A stretch of 64,000 nucleotides of DNA from Sclerotinia nivalis (Eukaryota > Ascomycota > Leotiomycetes > Helotiales > Sclerotiniaceae): positions 930,001 to 994,000 of the forward strand of contig JAPEIS010000013.1 in assembly GCA_029531795.1 (NCBI GenBank). Direction: 5' to 3'. The notes beneath the pieces are model-generated. The model made no database searches. It was given only the letters and a program-made list of their open reading frames with translations, and was not told where the DNA came from. Both the position numbers and the translations under genes were made by a program. The stretch's first letter is position 1, and each line of letters starts with the position of its first letter. Of the stretch, positions 1-10,022 are shown one piece after another.

Positions 1-798
1 CATCTTTTCCTTTGGATTTGGAAATGGGTTCTGATGATATAGGAAGGATTGTATCTGCTCCTTGTGTTCATGGCCATGGTCATGATGGAGATAAAGTTGC
101 GGATGAAGATGAGGATGACGTTATGGATACAAAGGAAGATATCTCATTCGATATAGATATAGATATAGATATCGCCACAGATGAAGAACTAGAACAAGAA
201 CTAAACCTAGACAACGAACCACAATATTCACCATCCTCACTCAACAAGCTCAACTCAACAAACTCAAAAATCCTCCAAAATATCTCAGCACATAATCCCA
301 ATACATCTCCCCCAACCCTTGGTACTACTCTACCAAATCCAAATCCAAATCCAAATCCACACCGAAATCAAAGCGCACCCGCACCCGCACCCGCAAACCC
401 AAACCCAAATCCAAACCCAAACCCCAATATCCTCCTCTACCCCTCTCACCCCACCGGTCCCTACCAAGAACTAGACATCTCAACATTTTTCTCCGATTTT
501 TCTTCGCAGCCTCTCTCTTCTCCACAGCCTCAAGCTCAAAATATCTCCAGACCCGAATCCAAATCCGAATCCATAAAATCGATTCCACCTCTCCATCCAA
601 ATCCCCAATCAAACCTACAATCAATCAATCACACAATCAAATCCCGATCCTAATCCTAATCCTGGTCCCGCATTAGCACATCTACATCAACATCAACAAT
701 CACAATTACAATCACAATCACAACTACATCAACAATCACAATCACAACTCCATCAACAAATCCAATCACATCAAGAGATAGAGACAGACCCACGATGA
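1..798 (+). CDS. 3' part of an unidentified low-complexity protein gene (partial)
   Basis: An open frame runs in from the left edge of the window and ends with TAA at 651-653. It is therefore the C-terminal part of a gene that starts outside. The visible protein has an Asp/Glu-rich stretch, a run of alternating Asp-Ile, then Pro/Asn repeats, Ala-Pro repeats and a Ser/Gln/Pro-rich tail. Such composition suits a disordered region of a regulatory protein, but no domain is recognisable. From about 640 a second frame, offset by one base, carries on with Pro/Asn and then Gln/His/Ser repeats up to TGA at 796-798. The real end may lie there if an unrecognised intron or a repeat-length indel joins the two frames. 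That the region is coding is inferred from compositional continuity only. Function unknown. Confidence 0.4.
345..425. repeat. C/A-rich hexanucleotide repeat inside coding sequence
   Basis: Imperfect tandem units CCAAAT (about 346-360), CACCCG (about 376-396) and CCAAAC/CCAAAT (about 398-424) encode the Asn-Pro and Ala-Pro runs of the partial protein. Such tracts vary in length between strains and can shift the frame when the unit count changes by other than whole codons. Confidence 0.7.
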
Positions 799-1952
799 AT
801 ATTTCCGAACATCTCCTCTTCCCGGCCTTCGACCTATTCGAGTTCCCGGTTCATGGCAGGATAATGAGGGAGGGAGTTGGGAATACATTGTAGGACGAAG
901 TCAGGATGGACTTGGGTCTAAGAATGGTAGGATGAGATTTATATTTATATTAAAAAATTTAAATCTGTATATGTCATTTGATTCTCTTCTGCGACTTTGT
1001 GTATTGGATATTGGATGATCGGATAGCGAATGATCGAATAGCGAATGATCAGTTATCAGATATCAGATGATCGGGTTGAACTGTTTGAAGTAATGAATCA
1101 ATAATCAATATATCTACTTACTTATTTACTTATCAAAATATCACAATACTACTTCATCTCACTTCATATACTCTAGTGATACATCACATCACAAAATCAT
1201 CTACACACCTCAAGAAATGGATGAAGTTTAAATACTTGTAATCTTTCTAATTTATTATTACATATGTAAATATCTACTATGTATGTGTAATTTTTCCACC
1301 ATCATCATTATCAATGATCAAGCGAGCTAGGTAATCTATAGTTTCATCCACAATTCACCATCATAGCTTCTTCTTCTTCTTCTTTTCCCCATCCATCCAT
1401 CTACCTTCTAAGAGTTGAGATTTATCTTTTGACGCATATACCACGTCCCAAAACACCATGCGAATCATATATTCCATTTGCGCTCGCTCCCAAAACGCCA
1501 TATTGCATGTATGCAAGTCCACTAACCATCAAACCAAATTCCTCTCATCCAAAAACGCCATTATCCAGTTCTCGACATCGTAGAGGATAAAGTCTACGAT
1601 CTCAAAAGAGACTCGATATTTTATTATGTAATAAATAAACAAGTAAAAGGAAACTGAATGCCTAAGTCTGACCAGCCAGCCGAGCCAGAAAGTAAGAAAC
1701 CAAGCTAGCTCAACTACTAGCCTAGACCTTGATACCCATAATCCGCCACCATCATTTGATGTGCCATAGCACGGGTATCATAACATAATTGAACAAAAGA
1801 AAAGAATATTGGGGTTGTTTTGAAAATGCGAGTGTCTAAAGAGTACGATTCATCAGGAATGATGAAAGGTGAGACAGACAATCGAAAGAAATGAACCGCA
1901 GAAGTTGAGTCGGAAGATGAACCGAAGTGTCAAGACTAGATGTATGATTCAC
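799..1952. other. Intergenic spacer between the partial gene and the PPR gene
   Basis: AT-rich 3' flank of two converging genes. It holds short tandem motifs at about 1013-1075 (variants of GCGAATGATC and ATCAGAT) and small TTC and CCAT runs at 1369-1402. I see no convincing gene or RNA in it. Confidence 0.6.
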
Positions 1953-4900
1953 CTAAACTTGAACAGTCTCGGCATGACCACCACCGAGTAATTCCAGGAT
2001 CTTATTTGAAACAGCTCCTGGATATCCTCTGCTAAGCATTTCTTGAACAACATTCTTAGCGCTTTCTCTATCCTCAACGGCAAGGTAAGCTCGAGTCATA
2101 GCTTCGTAAGTACTTGGTTCTCTCTTTTCACGACCGACAGTTGCGAAAATCGCTTTACTCTTTTCAATATTGCGTTCATTGGCCCATCCATGAATAAGAG
2201 TATTGGCAATATATGGAGTCATTGCGACACCTCTAGTAGACATATCGGAAAGAACGGGTTCGGTATCAGCGACGTTATGGTTAGCAACCATGGATTCAAA
2301 CAAAGCTTGGTAAAGACATGCTTGAGGACGGATGGAAGAATCAGCCATAACTGAATCGAAAACCTTGCGAGCACCTTCCATATCATGCATAACACAACCC
2401 TTAGCATGAATCAATGAGGAGTAGTGAACAGCTTCTGGCTTTTCACCATTATTACGAATGATATCAAGAATTGCTTCAGCGGCTGCCATGTTGACAGGTT
2501 CGAGGGTAGCATGAGTGTCGACGAGTAACTTGTAGGTATGATTGGTTGGTTGAATACCCTTAGACTTCATCTTTTCGTAGTATGCGAGAACCTTGCTCTT
2601 GTCACGCTTGGTAGTGAGGAAAAATTGCATCAAGCTGTTGTAAGGAGCAGGTCTAGCCTTATAGTTTGGCATAGATTCCATTTCTTCAAACAACTCCTCG
2701 GCAAACTTTTCGTCGCTAACACGGCAAAGAGCATTGACAATAGTACCATAAGTAACACTCGTTGGTCGAATACCAAGAGCACGCATCTCAGCAAAGTAGA
2801 AGAGACAATCATCGATACGACGAGCCTTTCCGAGTTTGCCAATAAGAGCATTATACAAGAAGGATGAAGGTTCAACACCTTCCGTCTTAGCACGGTGGAA
2901 AATCTTGACAGCTTCTGAGGCTTCATCAAAAGTCTTTGTTGATTCCTTCAAAGTTGTGATATAAAGACCGAAAGTGTTCGCGGTTGGTGCAGCACCCATA
3001 TCGAGAAGTTCTTGATGGTATTGAGCAGCAAGATTGCGGTTACCAAGAGTTAGGCAAGCACCAACCATAGCATCAAGGATTGAAACCCAACCATATCGAA
3101 CAACAGGATATTGTACAAGTAAAGGTACATCGGATCGTGCCATACCAAGAATATCATTGACCAAGGGCATTCGTTCCTCGCGAGCAGCAGCAGAAATTAG
3201 TTTAGCATAAGTAATGTATCTTGGATGACGACCAGCGCGACGCATGGTTCTGAATCTACCCAAAGCATCATTGAGCTTAGATCCCTTGCCACGACCGGCT
3301 CCTCTCTCAAGTTCATCAGCGATAAGAGCTGAACCTTTGAAATCGGTAGAAGCGGCGTAAGGATCAAAAGTGTCCTCGAATGTAGGTGGTGCTACATATA
3401 CTGCAGGTTGAAAGTTCTGTTGATACATAGCTTCTGCTACTGCTGCATCACGAGGATCAACAATGTTATGTGACTTCATGAATCGGGCAATGAACTCAGT
3501 ACCCTCTTCAATCTCATCAGCCAGGTGAGGATTGACATCTATAGAAGATTCTCTGATTCTAGAGAACATTTGTTCAGATTGTGTGAGACCTTCGAGGACC
3601 TGTCCAGAACCAATCATCGCAACGGCGAACATGGCAGTTGGCTCGATGAAAGCGGACGATACAGGCATTTCAGCGGCGGTAAGTATACCCCAGTATCTTT
3701 GAGCTGCAGCAACATCACCACTGCGAACACTCAAAGCCAATAATGCCATGGTTGACTTGGCGATTGATGGATCAGGGTTGATATGAGCGAAAGCTGCAAC
3801 AGCGATGGGTCTTTCTCCCTTGTCGGCAGCACGCATAGAGATGGTGCTCATGACCAGTGACTTGGTGGCAGTTTGTAGACTTTCAGCCCAGCTAAGAGCT
3901 TCAGTCAACATATTGCGTTCAAGAAGACCCTGAACGAAACCTTCATGAATAAGTACGTCCCGGAAAGCCTCAACATTTTCACCATATCCTTCCACAATTC
4001 TGTTGTAAAACTTCACGGCACCATCCATTTTATCGGAAGTGACGTAAGCTTTGACAACAGAGGCGTAGATTTGTGCGTCTTGACGATCAGATAATTGAAG
4101 TTTGCCACTATCATCTGCGACAGCCAGCTCCTTGTACTCATTGTAACATTCGACAGCACTACTTAAATCGCCTGATTGAGCGAAACCCTTGATCATGTGC
4201 GGGAAAGTAGCAGCCAGTGGTACAACCTTGCTAGTCTCCATATGTTCATACAATCGTACCATATCTGGGATACGACCAGCATCAGCACATGCGGATATGA
4301 GCTGATGATAAGTTTCTGCTGGGAATGAACGATCCGTGTGGTACGAGATTGATGCATCAAACAACCTGACAGCAAGATCTAACCTGTCATCTTCGGCGAG
4401 GATAGCAAACTCTAATTCGTTGGAAGCAAACATAAATTTGCCAGCTTCTTCCATTCCACCATATCTAACACGTTTTTCTTCCAACGTCTGTTTCAATGAA
4501 GTTACAGTCATGGATCGAGAAGCAATCAATTTAATGAGTGTGCTGTATGTTGAAGTATCTGGCAATATCTTTCGTCGAAGCATGTCGGAATAAACATCAA
4601 GTGCCTTTGGAACAACTTGGATTTGTTCGGAGGGAAGATGAATTGCGGCATCGAGAAGAGCGTTGTATGCAGTTGCCGTTGGTTTGATACCTCCAACAAG
4701 CATGGCCTCAAAAACCGCAGGAATCTCAGCATATCTGCCACCTTCCGCCAGTTTGGTGAGATGTTCGGCATAGCTCAGTGATTGAAGGTCGGAAGTTGAG
4801 GTGATTGATGTGGTAGAACTAACAGGCGATCGCGATCGCGATCGTTCCGATTTTTCGAAGCTAGTCTCGACTGTCAGAGCAGGTGACTGAACTACTGGCG

Positions 4901-5501
4901 CAAGAGGAGGAGTTGGTACGCGTGCTGCAACAACGCTCAGTTCCGCCTCAAATGCAGCTTGATCCTCTCTCGATTGAATCTCCTTCTCGATAGCCGCATC
5001 AATCTTCGCCAAAGCAGCTTCCTCCTCGTCCTCGAAATGAACTTGCTTAATATCGTCTACAGCGCTAGTGGCATACGTCCTCTCGGCTTGCGTAGGGGTA
5101 TCCTTCGCCGCGTCACTAGTCACAATATTGCTCTTTCCCTCTCCATCCACCTGAATAGAAGCTGGCTTCCATTCGATACATTTTGGAAATAGGCCTTTCT
5201 TCTCTTCCTTCGCTAGTTCATTTGCCTTCCAGGCATCCGATAATATTTCTAATCCTTCTGGTCTATCCTGAACGGTCGTACCAGTCGAATTGGAGCTTGT
5301 GTGAAAAGCATTTTGAAAGGTATAAGTCGGTAGGTGACCAAGCTTACTAGTTCGACGTTGTAATCCGCGACCAGATCGGTTTTGATTTGCTAAAGTTTGA
5401 GGATGAGTTGCGGCAACGACTGATTGAGCGTAACCGTGGGTAACAGATTTTGCGAATCCTTGACGTGCAAGATTCGAATAAAGACTATTGTAGATGGGCA
5501 T
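1953..5501 (-). CDS. Mitochondrial pentatricopeptide-repeat protein (CYA5-like)
   Basis: An uninterrupted 1182-residue frame. The N-terminus (MPIYNSLYSNLARQGFAKS) is basic, rich in Ser/Arg/Gln and free of acidic residues, as in a mitochondrial presequence. Residues of about 130-230 are a charged linker with Arg/Ser repeats. From about residue 240 to the end there are many 35-residue helical repeats of PPR type, with recurrent motifs such as TAYNALLDA, TYSTLIKLI, SFLYNALIGKLGKA, TSVTYGTIVNALC and TYKLLVDTH. PPR proteins bind organelle RNA and act in maturation, stability or translation of mitochondrial transcripts. Length and layout resemble the ascomycete CYA5 group, needed for COX1 expression. 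Another long fungal mitochondrial PPR-like protein, CIA84 (complex I assembly), is an alternative I cannot exclude. It is divergent from ERG8. Confidence 0.8.
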   Translation of the reverse strand: MPIYNSLYSNLARQGFAKSVTHGYAQSVVAATHPQTLANQNRSGRGLQRRTSKLGHLPTYTFQNAFHTSSNSTGTTVQDRPEGLEILSDAWKANELAKEEKKGLFPKCIEWKPASIQVDGEGKSNIVTSDAAKDTPTQAERTYATSAVDDIKQVHFEDEEEAALAKIDAAIEKEIQSREDQAAFEAELSVVAARVPTPPLAPVVQSPALTVETSFEKSERSRSRSPVSSTTSITSTSDLQSLSYAEHLTKLAEGGRYAEIPAVFEAMLVGGIKPTATAYNALLDAAIHLPSEQIQVVPKALDVYSDMLRRKILPDTSTYSTLIKLIASRSMTVTSLKQTLEEKRVRYGGMEEAGKFMFASNELEFAILAEDDRLDLAVRLFDASISYHTDRSFPAETYHQLISACADAGRIPDMVRLYEHMETSKVVPLAATFPHMIKGFAQSGDLSSAVECYNEYKELAVADDSGKLQLSDRQDAQIYASVVKAYVTSDKMDGAVKFYNRIVEGYGENVEAFRDVLIHEGFVQGLLERNMLTEALSWAESLQTATKSLVMSTISMRAADKGERPIAVAAFAHINPDPSIAKSTMALLALSVRSGDVAAAQRYWGILTAAEMPVSSAFIEPTAMFAVAMIGSGQVLEGLTQSEQMFSRIRESSIDVNPHLADEIEEGTEFIARFMKSHNIVDPRDAAVAEAMYQQNFQPAVYVAPPTFEDTFDPYAASTDFKGSALIADELERGAGRGKGSKLNDALGRFRTMRRAGRHPRYITYAKLISAAAREERMPLVNDILGMARSDVPLLVQYPVVRYGWVSILDAMVGACLTLGNRNLAAQYHQELLDMGAAPTANTFGLYITTLKESTKTFDEASEAVKIFHRAKTEGVEPSSFLYNALIGKLGKARRIDDCLFYFAEMRALGIRPTSVTYGTIVNALCRVSDEKFAEELFEEMESMPNYKARPAPYNSLMQFFLTTKRDKSKVLAYYEKMKSKGIQPTNHTYKLLVDTHATLEPVNMAAAEAILDIIRNNGEKPEAVHYSSLIHAKGCVMHDMEGARKVFDSVMADSSIRPQACLYQALFESMVANHNVADTEPVLSDMSTRGVAMTPYIANTLIHGWANERNIEKSKAIFATVGREKREPSTYEAMTRAYLAVEDRESAKNVVQEMLSRGYPGAVSNKILELLGGGHAETVQV

Positions 5502-6554
5502 TTAGGGATGGTTTGACCTCTCAGGATTGGTTGAGAGGAGACTGTTAAAAGATTTATGTCAGCTTCCTACCTACTAGTTTTGGCTTGTCGAACTTTTTTT
5601 TCGCCAAAAATGCGCAAGAGGTCATTTTATGACTCAGAGTTTACACAAGGATGAAAAAAACTTCCAAAAACTTACTTCAAGATCTCAATAAGTAAACAAT
5701 TGCAGGTTCATTTGACAGCTATGCCGTCAAACAAACGCGCTGTTTGAATTTTGGAGGGGAGAATGTGCGAAGGTAAATAAAGTGACTTTAACTTTTGATA
5801 TTCGATCGATATGCAAAGAAAGTCTCAAGTACCGACTCTCTTCTGAACCAAGGAATTTGAAGGGTGGCGCTTCTGAATGATAAAAAAAAACCTATGATGG
5901 TGTATTTGTTGTATGTATTCGATTAAGATTGAGGAGAGGTAGGAAGTTTGAGAGAGGTGTAAGATAAGTGGCAGTATACTTCTTTTTCCCACTAAGGTAA
6001 GCAAAGGCTTTCAAAGTCAGATAGATGACGAATTGATTTGATATTGAAGTTGATGCCTTCGGATGATCAACTTCACATGCAGGAAGAAGGATATTTTGCT
6101 TGCTTGGATGGCCCAGTCAATTGGCAGAGATTGATTTTCTTTAAAAAAGTGAACCGGGGATTTTTCTCCTCAAGGTCATATGCAATTCCCCAATAAGATC
6201 CAAACGAATAAAAGACGGACAAATAGAGAGAATGGATTGAATTGAATTGGATTGAGTTAAAGGATTTAAGATTACTAGTACGAGTTATCGCATTCAAAAT
6301 TTCGGATCAAGAAATTCCCCCGTAAGTCATTCCTTCGTCCCTGCTCGATTAAATTTTTTTTTTTCCAAATTCTACGAGAGGCGATAATCTTTCGGCATAG
6401 AAAAATCCAAAATGTTTATATAATCCCGGTATTATCCTAGAGAATTAAACTATTTGAGTAAAGCGTTGAAATCCAAGAACGCGGGTCGAATTCTAGCGTG
6501 TTACTCCACAAAACGCGAAAGGTTGAATCCCAATTGGTTGGTTGATGTAGATGT

Positions 6555-6603
6555 CATACATACATACATACATACATACATACATACATCCATACATACA
6601 TCA
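6555..6603. repeat. (CATA)n microsatellite
   Basis: Eight or more consecutive CATA units, followed by one CATC interruption and more CATA. Seen directly. Confidence 0.95.
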
Positions 6604-7102
6604 CTTTTTATTCCCGTTTTCTTTCATGGGATGACGGAGAACGGATTTAACGTTGAATGCGTCACCTGGTTGGTCTCAATGTCTTAATTATATTAAGTCG
6701 TATATGAGATCAACCTCTTTATTCCACACCAGCTTTTTACGGAATCGGAAGATAGAATAGTCCGATATTCAGGAACAATGATTCCTCTCGAGTCTTCAAG
6801 AATCAACGACAAGCCATCTCCTTGTCTTTTAGATACTGGTGGTGGCTCATACTGTTTTTATACTACCATCAAATCAAAAATCACGATAACCACTCACCTT
6901 GAGATGCGTCTCGTAATCAAAGTAGGTGGTAGGTGATCGATCAATATCGATTGATGATTAACTCTGTACGGTATTCGCAGTTCATGAAAACCCCATGGAA
7001 CCAAATAGAAGCCATTGATACTTTGATAGAAAACCTTAACTCCACAATTGGAGCCACATTTCAGCCCAGTAAACTGCCATGGCCCGTTTACCTGCAAGCA
7101 AA

Positions 7103-7118
7103 CCCCCCCCCCCCCCCC
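7103..7118. repeat. Poly-C homopolymer, 16 bases
   Basis: A run of 16 cytosines, 262 bases upstream of the ERG8 start. Seen directly. Its length may be a sequencing approximation. Confidence 0.9.
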
Positions 7119-7379
7119 TTACAAAGTTTCCGACATCCTCTTAAATGTGGGGTTCCAAATAAATCATCAAATCTCATGGTTTGGTTTGGTTCGGGAATCG
7201 GGAAATCGGCTGAAATTCTATCCGATCGACTTCGCATTCCATTCAACCCCTCACACTATCACAATTATCACTTTCCACCTTGGATTCTCCGATCTTCATC
7301 CCAGCTTACATATTCTCTTATCCCAGCTGAGGCACACATTTGCTGTCCAGTCCCGTCTCGACCACCATTTAACCCCAGG

Positions 7380-8912
7380 ATGACTAACCACACAACCGCC
7401 ATCTCGGCCCCAGGCAAAGTCTTCTTAGCAGGAGGTTATCTAGTGCTGGATCGTGAATACACCGCTTTGGTATTTGGTCTTAGTGCCCGGATTCACGTGT
7501 TGGTTCAGGATATCGATACGACTTCTGGCGTTCAACTATCCGAGATTATTGTAAAGAGTCCTCAGTTTCGGGAGGCGGCTTGGAATTATGGTTATCATTT
7601 GACGAAGGATGATGGTGGCATTGAAGTTACGCAGTTACAAGGGTGAGATGTGTTTATTTGCTGTATTTTGAAGGCATCCCTTTTTCCCCTTTTTCCCCTT
7701 TCACTTCTCGCTTCTACTATGCTCATATTTCCCACCTTCCCGTGCAGATCTTCATCTCATTGTCACGTGTGATTTTCTATTCATTTGCCAACTTGACCAA
7801 ATACATCCACCCCTCAACAAGCACCTTTACTCATTCCATATCCATCTAGCTCTCCATGCGCTACAGCTTCACGAAACCCCTTCGTAGAAACAGCCCTCCT
7901 CTACACCCTAACCTACATATCCTCGGTCCTCCCCACCCAAACCATCAAACCAACCTCCATCACCATCCTAGCAGACAAAGACTACTACTCCAACCCCTCC
8001 AGCACCCCCATCGCCAAAGACGCGCGCCATCAATTTCTCGACTTCGGCGTCCGCCTCCAAGATGCCCATAAAACCGGTCTCGGCTCCTCCGCCGCCCTAG
8101 TGACCGCCTTCACCGGCGCAACCCTCTCCCACTACCTCCCCCCCTCCATCTTCTCCCTCCGTACTCAAGAAGGGCACTCGCAACTGCACAACCTAGCCCA
8201 AGCCGCCCACTGCGCCGCCCAAGGAAAAGTCGGCTCAGGATTCGACATCGCCACCGCCGTCTACGGCACCTCCCTCTACCGACGTTTCTCCCCTTCGATC
8301 CTCTCTTCCCTCGGCGACCCCAACACCCCCGGTTTCTCCAACCGTCTCAAATCCACCGTCCAAAACACCTCCCCCCAAAAATGGGACGTCCAAATCGAAA
8401 AGGGCAAAATCACCATCCCTAAAGGCATGGCCCTCGTAATGTGCGACGTAGACTGCGGTTCCCAAACCGTCGGAATGGTAAAACAAGTTCTCGAATGGCG
8501 CAAACGCGATCCCGTCACCTCCAAAAATCTCTGGGACGAACTGCAATCACGCAACGAGAAACTAGCCTCCCTCCTCTCCTCGGGCGATCTCTCCAACGCC
8601 ACCGAGGCATTCTCCGCCATCCGCGAAAAAATCAGAGAGATGGGTACACTCTCAAACGTTCCCATCGAACCAGCAGAACAAACCAAACTCCTCGATGAAG
8701 TCACGGCGCATGTGGAGGGCGTGATAGGCGGAGTGGTACCCGGTGCGGGCGGCTATGATGCGATTGTGTTACTAGTGAGAGATGATGCGGAGACGCTGGA
8801 TGCGCTGCGGAAATTCTTGGCGGGGTGGGGGAAGGTGAAGTTGTTGGATGTGAAGGGGGAGATGGATGGGGTGAGGGTGGAGGATGGGGGTTTGTATGGG
8901 AGATTGTTTTAG
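7380..8912 (+). CDS. ERG8: Phosphomevalonate kinase
   Basis: Exons 7380-7642 and 7850-8912; the 207-nt intron has a GTGAGA donor and an ATCTAG acceptor and joins in phase, giving 441 residues, close to the 451 of yeast Erg8. The enzyme phosphorylates 5-phosphomevalonate to the diphosphate in the cytosolic mevalonate pathway that feeds ergosterol and isoprenoids. The start is fixed by the family N-terminus (TAISAPGKVFLAGGYLVLDR). The GHMP-kinase phosphate loop is GLGSSAAL at about residue 160, followed by GKVGSGFDIATAVYG. The C-terminal glycine motif PGAGGYDAI lies near residue 390. The second exon starts with notably C-rich codons. The identification rests on these motifs in family order and is strong. 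Confidence 0.95.
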
Positions 8913-8942
8913 TAGGGAGGGTTCGGGGTTTGTTGTTGTTTA

Positions 8943-9060
8943 TATCAATTTCAATTTCAATTTCAATTTCAATCTCAATTTCCATAGGCAGAACTTGAGA
9001 CTTGAAACTTGAAACTTAAAATTCAAAATTCAAAACTTGAAACTTGAAACTTGAAACTTA
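8943..9060. repeat. Adjacent hexamer and heptamer tandem repeats
   Basis: About six copies of TTTCAA (8945-8985) are followed after 15 bases by about eight imperfect copies of CTTGAAA/TTCAAAA (9000-9060). Both lie just after the ERG8 stop, probably within the transcribed 3' region. Confidence 0.85.
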
Positions 9061-9210
9061 TTCTGCGATTCGAAAGAGAATGAATATTGCATCGAACACG
9101 CATATCTATCTATCTGGTTTGTCTGATCTACGTATCCATCCAAATATCCATATATGCAATCCTAATTCTCTCCCAAAATCCTCTAATATTCATATTAATT
9201 TAATTTTTCA

Positions 9211-9257
9211 TTCTACTTCTACTTCTACTTCTGCTTCTACTTCTACTTCTACTTCAA
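9211..9257. repeat. (CTTCTA)n tandem repeat
   Basis: Seven near-perfect CTTCTA units with one CTTCTG variant, between the ERG8 and histidine kinase genes. Seen directly. Confidence 0.9.
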
Positions 9258-10022
9258 GTTCAAGTAAATAAGTGAATAATGAATAAGTAAATGAATAAGT
9301 CAATCCCTTTTATATCAATACTATCTACCTATCTACCTATCATCCTATCCTATCCTACCCCATCGCATTTCCCTTCCTCCACGCCCATCCCTTCCTCCCT
9401 TTCCCCCTCTCTCCCCCTCTCACTACATGAAACTCAACAAATAAAACTCATCTAACAATCCAATCCATATGCTCATACATTTTGTATCCTTTTATTTATT
9501 CCTTGTTATCTCCTTCCTTCCTTCCTTTCACTTTATAAATCCACTTCTCAATCCAATTCGTTACATACATGCAATGCAAAAATGCAAAAATGGGTATTAT
9601 TATAAACCAATAAACCAATCAATCATTCAATATCCATATTCAATCCATCGCTGTGCTCCACGCAATGCAATGCCGCAAAAGTAAAAGTAAAAGTAAAGAA
9701 TCCCGTCCACGCTTCCTTCCCATATATTTCATAAGGGTATCGTATCGTATACTGTGCGTGCGCTGCTTGATAGCTTCATCCTCTGATTTCTCCTCTTCTT
9801 TTCTTTTTTTCGGGTGTTGTTTGTTCTGTGATCGTCTTTCCTTTTTTCGTGACTCGCATGACTCCTTTTGAGATACTTTTAGATCTTCTTGACTTTTATG
9901 AACCATTCTCACATCTCCTTCACCACCTCTGTTCCTAACTCCCCCCATCCTAATCCACTTCTCACCGCTTCTCTTCCTCTTCCTCTGCCTTTCCTCATTT
10001 TATCCACATTCCTCATCTTCCA

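Larger units (their letters stand above)
5502..7379. promoter_or_regulatory. Divergent upstream region shared by the PPR gene and ERG8
   Basis: This 1.9-kb spacer separates two divergent starts (5501 minus, 7380 plus). It contains a CATA tetranucleotide run at 6555-6603, a T-tract near 6354-6364 and a 16-base poly-C tract at 7103-7118. No additional gene is supported. Open frames that run through 6933-7379 into ERG8 lack an ATG with family similarity and are best read as upstream sequence. Confidence 0.6.
8913..10022. other. Convergent 3' flank of ERG8 and the histidine kinase, microsatellite-rich
   Basis: Tail-to-tail spacer dominated by simple repeats: TTTCAA units at 8945-8985, CTTGAAA-like heptamers at 9000-9060, CTACTT units at 9212-9256, then T/C-rich stretches to about 10020. 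Frames in the 9640-9950 area are biased by base composition and show no family features. Nothing else seen. Confidence 0.7.

Noticed and set aside
6555..6603. Regular repeats that might suggest a CRISPR-like or satellite array
   Set aside because: Units are four bases with no spacers; it is a microsatellite, and the sequence is eukaryotic.
6933..7379. N-terminal extension of ERG8 (open frame with ATG at 6933)
   Set aside because: The ERG8 family starts at the APGKV motif region; the extension is proline/cysteine-rich, crosses a poly-C tract and has no family match.
8235..8704. Long open frames antisense to ERG8
   Set aside because: They arise from the C-rich codon use of ERG8 exon 2 and carry no recognisable protein features.
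9640..9948. 102-codon Lys/Arg/Glu-rich frame on the minus strand
   Set aside because: Composition reflects the T/C-rich 3' flank; no domain, and it sits between converging gene ends.
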